Of a DNA stretch of 20,223 nt, positions 8,075 through 14,662 are shown piece by piece. The notes under the pieces are model-generated. The model saw nothing but the letters and a program-made list of their open reading frames with translations. It made no database searches and was not told the origin of the DNA. How positions within the stretch are numbered: position 1 is the first letter of the stretch; each line of letters begins with the position of its first letter. A program made the position numbers and the translations under genes. Source of the DNA: Limnohabitans sp. (GTDB taxonomy: Bacteria > Pseudomonadota > Gammaproteobacteria > Burkholderiales > Burkholderiaceae_C); assembly GCA_018883305.1 (NCBI GenBank), contig VEQI01000015.1, forward strand, positions 1 to 20,223. The letters are read 5' to 3'.

Positions 8075-9489
8075 GCGCGACGGGCAGCGCGAGCCGCCGT
8101 GCGTGGCTTGGCAGCCGCTTTGCGCGCCACGGTTTTGGGGGTGGCCTTCTTGGCAACGGCGGCGGTCTTCTTGGGGGCAGCCACGCTAGCACGTGCCTTG
8201 GTGCCCGCCTTCGCTGGCAACGCGCCATTGGCGTGCTTGAGGATGAAATCACGTACGTGCGGATACACCACCTCGCGCCAGCGACGGCCGCTGAAGATGC
8301 CGTAGTGACCGGCACCCTTCACCTCCAGGTGATGGGAGTCGTGGCGGATGATGTTGGTGCACAACTTGTGAGCGGCCTCGGTTTGTCCCGAACCGGAGAT
8401 GTCATCCAGCTCGCCTTCCACCGTGAGCAGGGCCGTGGTGGTGATGTCCTGCGGACACACGCGCTCCATCTTGCCCGAGGGTGAGCGAACATCCCAGGTG
8501 CCACGAACCAGTTTGAAATCCTGGAACACAGTGCGGATGGTTTCCAGATAGTAGTCCGCATCCATGTCCAGCACGGCGTTGTATTCGTCGTAGAACTTGC
8601 GGTGGGACTCGGCGCTGGAGTTGTCCCCCTTGATCAGATCCTGGAAGTAGTCATAGTGACTGCTCAGGTGGCGGTCCGGGTTCATGGCCACAAATCCGGT
8701 GTGCTGCAGAAAGCCGGGGTAGACACGGCGACCTGCACCAGGGAAGTTCTGGGGCACGCGGTAGATGACGTTGTTCTCGAACCAGCTATGGCTCTTGTTC
8801 ATGGCCAGGTTGTTCACCGCGGTGGGTGAACGGGTGGCGTCGATCGGGCCGCCCATCATGGTCATGCTCAGCGGTGTTTTCTCGCCGCGTGAGGCCATCA
8901 GGGACACAGCAGCCAGCACCGGCACCGTGGGCTGACACACGCTCATGATGTGACAGTTGCCGTACTGGCCTTGAAGATAGCGAATGAACTCCTGCACATA
9001 GTTGACGTAGTCGTCCAGGTGGAACTCGCCATCGGACAGCGGCACCATGCGCGCATTTTTCCAATCCGTGATGTAGACCTTGTGGTCCGACAGCATGGTG
9101 CGCACGGTGTCACGCAGCAAGGTGGCGTAGTGGCCTGACAGCGGTGCCACCACCAGCACCACCGGTTGCACCTTCAAGCGGGAGAGGGTGTCTGCATCAT
9201 CGCTGAAACGCTTGAAGCGGCGCAATTCACAAAACGGTTTGTCCATTTCCACGCGTTCGTGGATGGCCACTTCCACGCCATGCACCTTGACCGACTTGAT
9301 GCCGAAGGCCGGCTTTTCATAATCCTTACCCAGACGGTAAAGCAGATCATAGGTGGCCGAGATGCGCTGACCCATCTGCGATTGGCCCAGCGGGGACATG
9401 GGGTTGCTGTAGAGCTTGGAGGCGGCTTGCGCGAAGTCGGCAAACGGTTCCATGAGGGAACGCTGGGCTTCGTAGATCTGGTAAAGCAT
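8071..9489 (-). CDS. phaZ: Intracellular polyhydroxybutyrate depolymerase with basic C-terminal tail
   Basis: This enzyme cleaves stored poly(3-hydroxybutyrate) inside the cell. It is closely similar along its length to the PhaZa1 type of Ralstonia eutropha. The nucleophile is Cys rather than Ser: C185 in SVCQPTVP. D362/D363 (GELDDISG) and H395 (GAGHYGIFSG) are the likely triad partners. I start at the ATG at 9489 because the protein then opens with the family N-terminus MLYQIYEAQRS. An upstream in-frame start at 9612 would add 41 unrelated residues. The 472-residue length exceeds the roughly 420 usual for PhaZa1, because residues 423-472 form a tail with 20 Ala, 15 Lys/Arg and no acidic residue, like histone H1 or PhaF/PhaM tails. 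The stop overlaps rnfB. Upstream palindromes suggest PhaR-type control. Confidence 0.95.
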   Translation of the reverse strand: MLYQIYEAQRSLMEPFADFAQAASKLYSNPMSPLGQSQMGQRISATYDLLYRLGKDYEKPAFGIKSVKVHGVEVAIHERVEMDKPFCELRRFKRFSDDADTLSRLKVQPVVLVVAPLSGHYATLLRDTVRTMLSDHKVYITDWKNARMVPLSDGEFHLDDYVNYVQEFIRYLQGQYGNCHIMSVCQPTVPVLAAVSLMASRGEKTPLSMTMMGGPIDATRSPTAVNNLAMNKSHSWFENNVIYRVPQNFPGAGRRVYPGFLQHTGFVAMNPDRHLSSHYDYFQDLIKGDNSSAESHRKFYDEYNAVLDMDADYYLETIRTVFQDFKLVRGTWDVRSPSGKMERVCPQDITTTALLTVEGELDDISGSGQTEAAHKLCTNIIRHDSHHLEVKGAGHYGIFSGRRWREVVYPHVRDFILKHANGALPAKAGTKARASVAAPKKTAAVAKKATPKTVARKAAAKPRTAARAARRA

Positions 9490-9511
9490 GGAGATAATCG
9501 TTCCGTGATTG

Positions 9512-9522
9512 TTGCAACGCAA
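9512..9522. promoter_or_regulatory. PhaR-like operator 1, at the probable phaZ transcription start
   Basis: TTGCAACGCAA is a perfect TTGC-N3-GCAA palindrome. It resembles the CTGC-N3-4-GCAG type of site described for the PHA regulator PhaR of Paracoccus. It lies just downstream of a -10-like TATATT in the phaZ direction, where a bound repressor would block initiation. Binding is inference. Confidence 0.4.
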
Positions 9523-9526
9523 TATA
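9521..9526 (-). promoter_or_regulatory. Possible phaZ -10 box
   Basis: TATATT is read on the minus strand, 31 bases before the phaZ start codon. I see no convincing -35 hexamer at 16-18 bases further upstream, so this is tentative. Confidence 0.3.
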
Positions 9527-9544
9527 ACAGTTTTGCCGAGCGGG

Positions 9545-9566
9545 AATTGGAGGTTGGCCTCCAATT
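9545..9566. repeat. Perfect 9-base inverted repeat between phaZ and the divergent dioxygenase gene
   Basis: AATTGGAGG (9545-9553) and CCTCCAATT (9558-9566) are exact reverse complements around TTGG. No T-run follows on either strand, so a terminator is unlikely. An operator for a dimeric regulator, or a hairpin in a transcript leader, are the better readings. Confidence 0.5.
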
Positions 9567-9572
9567 TGTCAC

Positions 9573-9583
9573 CTGCAATGCAG
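9573..9583. promoter_or_regulatory. PhaR-like operator 2
   Basis: CTGCAATGCAG is an exact CTGC-N3-GCAG match to the PhaR site described in Paracoccus denitrificans. It lies 83 bases upstream of the phaZ start codon and about 80 bases before the divergent dioxygenase gene. Binding is not shown by the sequence alone. Confidence 0.4.
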
Positions 9584-9662
9584 GCATGATGAAGGCACTC
9601 GCGTACCCTCATCCGGTCAGGTTACTTCCCTAACACTTTAGCTCTGCACAAGCCTTACACAC

Positions 9663-10493
9663 ATGGATGCGTCAGCCGTCAGTTCAACCCGTCTGCCAGT
9701 CCTTTTTCTGGGCCATGGCAGCCCGATGAACGTCATTGAAGACAACGAATTTCATCAAGGCTGGGTTCGTCTTGGCCAGCAGTTTGGCGAAGGTGCGCGC
9801 TGGCCCCGGCCACGACGTATCCTCTGCATCTCGGCGCACTGGATGACACAAGGCTTTCAGCTCACCGCCATGGCCACCCCGCGCACCATCCATGACTTTG
9901 GCGGTTTCCCGCAATCCCTGTTTGAGCAGCAGTATCCGGCGCCCGGTGATCCCACCTGGGCTGCTGCGTTGGCGCAAGCCGTGCGTCAGCCGGCCAACGG
10001 TGAACCCCTGGTGCTGGATGATCATGCTTGGGGGCTGGACCATGGCAGCTGGGGCGTGCTCAAGCCCATGTTTCCTGCGGCTGACATTCCGGTGGTGCAA
10101 CTCAGTATCGACATGCACCAATCCACACAGGCGCACTTTGCCCTGGGGCGTCAGCTCACGGCCTTGCGTGATGAGGGCGTGTTGATTGTGGCCAGCGGCA
10201 ATACCGTGCACAACCTTCGCGTCATGCAGTGGGCCGCCTATCCGGATCAAGCCTACGCCTGGACAGCCGAATTTGACCAATGGGTGGCCGAACAGATCAG
10301 CCAGGGCAAGCCTGAGGCCTTGTGCGATTACGCCAGCCTGGGTGAGATGGCGCGCATGTCTCACCCGAGTCACGACCATTACCTGCCTTTGCTGGTGGCC
10401 GCCGGCGCTGCGCGCACCGACGACACGACCAGCTTTTTCAACGACCGCTACCAGGCGGGTTCGGTCGCCATGCGGTCGGTGATCTGGGACTGA
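9663..10493 (+). CDS. ygiD: LigB/YgiD-type extradiol dioxygenase (4,5-DOPA dioxygenase family)
   Basis: This is a 276-residue class III extradiol ring-cleavage dioxygenase of the DODA/YgiD family. It is expected to open catechol rings such as DOPA with a non-haem metal. Conserved His-containing motifs are visible in order: LGHGSPM (H18), SAHWMTQG, HDFGGFPQSL, DDHAWGLDHGSWGVL, SGNTVHNLR and SHDHYLP (H237, H239). The ATG at 9663 is preferred because the next in-frame ATG (9726) would remove the H18 motif. No good ribosome site is seen before it. It is divergent from phaZ, and its stop is one base from the stop of the convergent aminotransferase gene. The physiological substrate in bacteria is unclear. 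A role with the neighbouring aromatic aminotransferase is possible, but the genes are not in one operon. Confidence 0.9.
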   Translation: MDASAVSSTRLPVLFLGHGSPMNVIEDNEFHQGWVRLGQQFGEGARWPRPRRILCISAHWMTQGFQLTAMATPRTIHDFGGFPQSLFEQQYPAPGDPTWAAALAQAVRQPANGEPLVLDDHAWGLDHGSWGVLKPMFPAADIPVVQLSIDMHQSTQAHFALGRQLTALRDEGVLIVASGNTVHNLRVMQWAAYPDQAYAWTAEFDQWVAEQISQGKPEALCDYASLGEMARMSHPSHDHYLPLLVAAGAARTDDTTSFFNDRYQAGSVAMRSVIWD

Positions 10494-10494
10494 C

Positions 10495-11694
10495 TTACTG
10501 CAGCACCTTGGCAATGGACGCGCACACGTGCGCGATGTTCTTGCTGTTGACAGCAGCCACGCACATGCGGCCGGTGTCGGTGCCATACACGCCAAATTCA
10601 TTGCGCAGGCGCACCATCTGGTCCTTGGTGAGCCCCGAATAGCTGAACATGCCCACTTGCTGGGCAATGAAGCTCATGTCTTGCTTCACGCCAGCCGCCT
10701 TCAGGCCATCCACCAGTTGATGGCGCATCTGCTTGATGCGCACGCGCATCTCGGCCAGCTCTTGCTCCCACAGGGCACGCAGCTCGGGGTTGTTCAGCAC
10801 GGCGGCCACCACCGCGCCACCATGGATGGGCGGGTTGGAGTAATTGGTGCGCACCATGATCTTCAGCTGGGACAGCACGCGATCGGCTTCTTCCTTGTTG
10901 GTGCACAGCACCGAGAGGGCGCCCACGCGCTCACCATACAGGCTGAAACTCTTGGAGAACGAGGTAGAGACCAGGAAGGTCAGGCCCGAGGCCACGAACT
11001 TGCCCACCACCGCGCCATCTTCGGCAATGCCTTCGCCAAAGCCTTGATAAGCCATGTCCAGGAACGGCGTGAGACCACGGGCCTGGATGACCGCAATCAC
11101 CTGGTCCCACTGGGCCGAGGTGAGGTCATACCCGGTGGGGTTGTGGCAGCAAGCGTGCAGCAGCACCACGGTGCCGGCGGGGGCTGCGTGCAACGAGGCC
11201 AGCATGCCTTCAAAGTTGACGCCGCGCTGGGCCGCGTCGTAGTAGGCATACGTTTCCACGGTGAAGCCCGCCTGGGTGAACAGGGCGCGGTGGTTTTCCC
11301 AGCTGGGGTCGCTGATCAGCACCTTGGCATTGGGCAGCAGATGACGCAGGAAGTCAGCGCCGATCTTCAGGCCGCCCGTGCCGCCCAAACCTTGAACCGT
11401 GGCCACACGGCCGCTTTTCACCGGCTCAGAGTCAGCGCCGAATACCAGGCCTTTGACAGCGGCGTCATACGCGGCAATGCCGTCGATGGGCAGATAGCCC
11501 CGGGCCGTGGGTGTTTTCATGAGGTTGGCCTCGGCCTGCTGCACGCACTTGAGCAGGGGCAGCTTGCCGTTGTCGTCGAAATAGACCCCGACGCCGAGGT
11601 TCACCTTGTTGGGGTTGGTGTCGGCGGCAAATTGTTCGTTCAGACCCAGGATGGGGTCGCGGGGGGCCATCTGGACGGCAGAAAACATGGACAT
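10495..11694 (-). CDS. tyrB: Aromatic amino acid / aspartate aminotransferase (class I, PLP)
   Basis: This is a fold-type I aminotransferase of the AspC/TyrB group, 399 residues against about 397 in E. coli. It exchanges amino groups between aromatic or acidic amino acids and 2-oxoglutarate. K248 in STSFSKSFSLYGERVG is the PLP-binding lysine. NPTGYDL near 180, NYSNPPIHGG, and TGRMCVAAVN near the C-terminus (with the substrate carboxylate-binding Arg) are family motifs. Three ATG codons stand in a row (11700-11692) and a fourth follows at 11688. AAGGA at 11701-11705 fits the third best, giving MSMFSAVQMAPRDPIL. A longer open frame to 11904 runs into uvrB on the other strand and is rejected. 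The gene is divergent from uvrB and convergent with the dioxygenase. Whether aspartate or aromatic substrates dominate cannot be read here. Confidence 0.92.
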   Translation of the reverse strand: MSMFSAVQMAPRDPILGLNEQFAADTNPNKVNLGVGVYFDDNGKLPLLKCVQQAEANLMKTPTARGYLPIDGIAAYDAAVKGLVFGADSEPVKSGRVATVQGLGGTGGLKIGADFLRHLLPNAKVLISDPSWENHRALFTQAGFTVETYAYYDAAQRGVNFEGMLASLHAAPAGTVVLLHACCHNPTGYDLTSAQWDQVIAVIQARGLTPFLDMAYQGFGEGIAEDGAVVGKFVASGLTFLVSTSFSKSFSLYGERVGALSVLCTNKEEADRVLSQLKIMVRTNYSNPPIHGGAVVAAVLNNPELRALWEQELAEMRVRIKQMRHQLVDGLKAAGVKQDMSFIAQQVGMFSYSGLTKDQMVRLRNEFGVYGTDTGRMCVAAVNSKNIAHVCASIAKVLQ

Positions 11695-11700
11695 CATCAT

Positions 11701-11705
11701 TCCTT
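11701..11705 (-). promoter_or_regulatory. Ribosome binding site of tyrB, selecting among tandem ATGs
   Basis: AAGGA on the minus strand directly abuts the first ATG, and lies 3 bases before the second and 6 bases before the third. The third (11694-11692) has the usual spacing. Confidence 0.5.
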
Positions 11706-11747
11706 GAAAGTACGCTACGCTATGCGGTTCGCCCGAGATTTTAAGAC

Positions 11748-13895
11748 ATGCCCGCCCCCCGATCGTCCGCCGCCAGCCCTGCAACCAGCACTGCCCCCGC
11801 CGTGGTTGAAGCGGTGCCCGAGCCAGTCCAGGGGCACTTTGAAAGCTTCGACGGCTCACCTTTCGAGCTGTTCCTGCCGTATCCGCCCGCGGGCGATCAG
11901 CCACAGGCCATTGAAAAACTGGTGGAAGGCGTGCGTGACGGTGAAATGTTCCAGACCTTGCTGGGCGTGACCGGCTCGGGCAAAACCTTCACCATGGCCA
12001 ATGTGATTGCCCGTCTGGGACGACCCGCCATCATCTTCGCGCCCAACAAAACCCTGGCCGCCCAGCTCTACAGCGAGTTCCGCGAATTCTTTCCGCGCAA
12101 TGCCGTGGAGTATTTTGTCAGCTACTACGACTACTACCAGCCCGAGGCCTATGTGCCGCAGCGCGACCTGTTCATTGAAAAGGACAGCGCCATCAATGAG
12201 CACATCGAGCAGATGCGTCTGTCATGCACCAAGAGCCTGCTGGAGCGGCGCGACGTGGTGATTGTGGCCACGGTGTCGGCCATTTATGGCATTGGCGAGC
12301 CCGAGAGCTATCACCGCATGGTGATGACGCTGCGCGTGGGGGACAAACTGGGTCAACGCGAGGTGATTGGGCAACTGGTGCGCATGCAGTATGAGCGCAA
12401 CGACCACGACTTCACGCGCGGACGTTTCCGCGTGCGCGGGGACACCATCGATGTGTTTCCTGCCGAGCACAGTGAACTGGCCATCCGCATCGAGCTGTTT
12501 GACGACGAGATTGAAACCCTGCAATTGTTCGATCCGCTCACGGGCCGCATTCGGCAGAAGATTCCGCGCTTCACCGTCTATCCATCCAGCCACTACGTCA
12601 CCCCGCGCGACCGCATCTTGGCAGCGGTGGAGACCATCAAGGTGGAGCTCAAGGAACGGCTGGACCAGCTGGTGGGCATGGGCAAGCTGGTGGAGGCGCA
12701 GCGCCTGGAGCAGCGCACGCGCTTTGATCTGGAGATGCTCAGCGAGGTGGGGCATTGCAAGGGCATCGAAAACTACACCCGTCACCTGTCTGGTGCACAA
12801 CCTGGCGAGCCACCCAGCACGCTGACCGACTACTTGCCCAAGGATGCGCTGATGTTCCTCGATGAGAGCCATGTGCTCATGGGGCAGTTTGGCGGCATGT
12901 ACAACGGCGACCGTGCCCGAAAAACCACCTTGGTGGAGTACGGATTCCGTTTGCCCAGCGCACTGGACAACCGCCCGCTCAAGCTGGAAGAGTTTGAAAA
13001 ACGCATGCGCCAACTGGTGTTTGTTTCAGCCACGCCTGCGGACTATGAGAAGCAGCACACCGGTCAGGTGGTGGAGCAACTCGTGCGCCCCACGGGGCTG
13101 GTGGACCCGCTGGTGGAAGTGCGTCCTGCGGTGCATCAGGTGGATGACGTGTTGCAGGAAATCCGTCTGCGTGTGGACCGCCATGAGCGCGTCCTGATCA
13201 CCACCCTCACCAAACGCATGGCCGAGCAACTCACCGATTACCTCACCGACAACGGTGTGAAGGTGCGTTATCTGCACAGCGACATCGACACCGTGGAGCG
13301 GGTGGAAATCCTGCGTGATTTACGGTTGGGTGCCTTTGACGTGCTGGTGGGCATCAACCTGTTGCGCGAAGGCATTGATCTGCCCGAGGTGTCTCTGGTG
13401 GCCATTCTGGACGCAGACAAAGAAGGCTTTCTGCGTTCAGAGCGCAGCCTCATCCAGACCATTGGTCGTGCGGCGCGCAACCAGGAAGGCATGGCTATTC
13501 TCTATGCCGACAAAATCACGGACTCCATGCGACGCGCCATTGACGAAACCGAGCGGCGGCGCGCGCGACAGATTGAGTTCAACCGCTTGCACGGCATCAC
13601 GCCGCGCACGGTGGTGAAGCGGGTGCGTGACCTGATTGACGGCGTATACAGCGAGAAGGCCACGCAAGAGGCCGAGCGCCGCGACCTGGAGCGGTCGCAG
13701 TACGAGGCGCTGGATGAAAAAGACCTGGCGCGCGAAATCAAGCGCCTGGAAAAACTCATGTTGGAGCATGCCCGGCAACTGGAGTTCGAACAGGCCGCCA
13801 GGGTGCGCGATCAGCTGGCGCGCCTGCGTGAACAAGTGTTGGGCGGCTCGGGACATGACGTGGTCAGCCTGTCATCGTTGAAGGCGGCTGGCTGA
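11748..13895 (+). CDS. uvrB: Excinuclease ABC subunit B
   Basis: UvrB is the damage-verifying helicase-like subunit of nucleotide excision repair. It is loaded by UvrA and recruits UvrC. The protein has 715 residues. After an Ala/Pro-rich extension of about 30 residues comes PYPPAGDQPQAI, then Walker A GVTGSGKT at 73-80. The beta-hairpin YYDYYQPEAYVP follows from about 126. FLDESHVL is the Walker B (DEAD-like) region. The second RecA domain has LLREGIDLPEVSLV and QTIGRAARN. A C-terminal UVR motif (LEHARQLEFEQAARVRDQL) binds UvrC. There is no strong ribosome site before the ATG at 11748, so the start could lie slightly downstream. About 50 bases separate it from divergent tyrB, so both promoters must sit in or near that gap. 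No clear LexA box is seen. Confidence 0.97.
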   Translation: MPAPRSSAASPATSTAPAVVEAVPEPVQGHFESFDGSPFELFLPYPPAGDQPQAIEKLVEGVRDGEMFQTLLGVTGSGKTFTMANVIARLGRPAIIFAPNKTLAAQLYSEFREFFPRNAVEYFVSYYDYYQPEAYVPQRDLFIEKDSAINEHIEQMRLSCTKSLLERRDVVIVATVSAIYGIGEPESYHRMVMTLRVGDKLGQREVIGQLVRMQYERNDHDFTRGRFRVRGDTIDVFPAEHSELAIRIELFDDEIETLQLFDPLTGRIRQKIPRFTVYPSSHYVTPRDRILAAVETIKVELKERLDQLVGMGKLVEAQRLEQRTRFDLEMLSEVGHCKGIENYTRHLSGAQPGEPPSTLTDYLPKDALMFLDESHVLMGQFGGMYNGDRARKTTLVEYGFRLPSALDNRPLKLEEFEKRMRQLVFVSATPADYEKQHTGQVVEQLVRPTGLVDPLVEVRPAVHQVDDVLQEIRLRVDRHERVLITTLTKRMAEQLTDYLTDNGVKVRYLHSDIDTVERVEILRDLRLGAFDVLVGINLLREGIDLPEVSLVAILDADKEGFLRSERSLIQTIGRAARNQEGMAILYADKITDSMRRAIDETERRRARQIEFNRLHGITPRTVVKRVRDLIDGVYSEKATQEAERRDLERSQYEALDEKDLAREIKRLEKLMLEHARQLEFEQAARVRDQLARLREQVLGGSGHDVVSLSSLKAAG

Positions 13896-13995
13896 TCTCA
13901 CGCCTCTGAGAGGTTTGGCGGGGCAGGTCGCGGGCATGACGTGACCAAGGGTTAACCCTCATTAAATGTCATGGACAAAAAGTACAATGCCCTCA

Positions 13996-14020
13996 GTACC
14001 CGAGCAAATTGTTCGACTTA
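13996..14020 (+). promoter_or_regulatory. IscR type-1-like site, weaker upstream copy
   Basis: By eye, 18 of 25 positions agree with the E. coli type-1 IscR consensus. The left half is TACCCGA and the right half is TCGACT, around an A/T-rich centre. It begins exactly 31 bases (about three helical turns) before the stronger site. Confidence 0.4.
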
Positions 14021-14025
14021 TCGGG

Positions 14026-14031
14026 TATACT
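14026..14031 (+). promoter_or_regulatory. Candidate -10 box of the isc operon
   Basis: TATACT overlaps the left edge of the stronger IscR site, a suitable place for repression. The -35 region is not recognisable. TACAAT at 13983-13988 is the alternative. Confidence 0.35.
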
Positions 14032-14051
14032 TGACTTAACTAGTCGACTAA
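14027..14051 (+). promoter_or_regulatory. IscR type-1 binding site, strong match
   Basis: By eye, 22 of 25 positions agree with the type-1 consensus used by 2Fe-2S IscR in E. coli. The left half is ATACTTGACT and the right half is TAGTCGACTA, which is itself a perfect palindrome at 14041-14050. It sits 35 bases before the iscR start codon, where holo-IscR would repress its own operon. Confidence 0.65.
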
Positions 14052-14085
14052 ATCTTGTCGATCCAAAGCCCTGAAGGAGCTTGTT

Positions 14086-14622
14086 ATGCGTCTTACTACC
14101 AAAGGCCGTTTCGCTGTCACCGCCATGATCGACCTGGCCCTGCGCCAGAACAGCGGTCCTGTCACCCTGGCCGCCATCAGCCAGCGCCAGCAAATCTCTC
14201 TGTCATACCTGGAACAACTGTTCGGCAAGCTGCGCCGCCACGACCTGGTGGAGTCCACCCGTGGCCCGGGCGGTGGTTACACCCTTGGGCGCAAGGCAGA
14301 AGAAATCACGGTGGCTGACATCATCCTGTCTGTGGATGAGCCCATCGATGCCACCCACTGCGGTGGCAAGGAAAATTGCCTGGGTGACACCGGCCGCTGC
14401 ATGACCCATGAACTCTGGACCTCCTTGAACCAGCGCATGGTGGAATTTCTGGACTCGGTCACGTTGCAAAAGCTGGTCGATGATCAAATCGCCAAAGGCG
14501 TGCAAATTGAGGACAAGCCCGCCATCAAGCGTGCCATCTCCTCTGCACCGGTGGTCAAACCCATCCGTGTGAACGCCCCCAACTCCGTGTTTGCCCTGGG
14601 CAACGTTTTCGCCAAGGGCTGA
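14086..14622 (+). CDS. iscR: Fe-S cluster assembly transcriptional regulator IscR
   Basis: IscR is an Rrf2-family winged-helix regulator that senses Fe-S status through its own 2Fe-2S cluster and represses the isc operon when loaded. The protein has 178 residues. The DNA-binding part opens with MRLTTKGRFAVTAMIDLA and has ISLSYLEQLFGKLRRHDLVESTRG as helix-turn-helix and wing. Cluster ligands are C92, C98, C105 and H108. The spacing C-x5-C-x6-C has one residue more than E. coli IscR (C92, C98, C104, H107). AAGGAG at 14074-14079 lies 6 bases before the ATG. It heads the isc operon, with iscS 40 bases downstream, and type-1-like sites upstream suggest autoregulation. Confidence 0.96.
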   Translation: MRLTTKGRFAVTAMIDLALRQNSGPVTLAAISQRQQISLSYLEQLFGKLRRHDLVESTRGPGGGYTLGRKAEEITVADIILSVDEPIDATHCGGKENCLGDTGRCMTHELWTSLNQRMVEFLDSVTLQKLVDDQIAKGVQIEDKPAIKRAISSAPVVKPIRVNAPNSVFALGNVFAKG

Positions 14623-14662
14623 TGCCCCCAGGACATCCGTCCGCTGACCCGTTTTTGATGCC

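Larger units (their letters stand above)
13896..14085. other. uvrB-iscR intergenic region
   Basis: This 190-base gap holds the control region of the isc operon. A perfect 12-base palindrome AGGGTTAACCCT lies at 13948-13959. Two -10-like boxes are visible, TACAAT (13983-13988) and TATACT (14026-14031), neither with a good -35. Two IscR type-1-like sites and the iscR ribosome site AAGGAG (14074-14079) follow. I see no clear intrinsic terminator for uvrB; CCTC-TGA-GAGG (13903-13913) is only a 4-base stem. Confidence 0.5.

Noticed and set aside
9490..9612. N-terminal extension of phaZ up to 9612
   Set aside because: The added 41 residues do not resemble PhaZ, would cover the promoter-like and operator-like sequences, and the family start MLYQ is at 9489.
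10528..11970. Long open frame (480 codons) on the plus strand across tyrB and into uvrB
   Set aside because: It is antisense to tyrB and then runs out of frame through the start of uvrB. Both real genes have clear motifs.
14031..14036. TTGACT as a -35 box for iscR
   Set aside because: No acceptable -10 lies 16-18 bases downstream. The bases are better explained as part of the IscR site.
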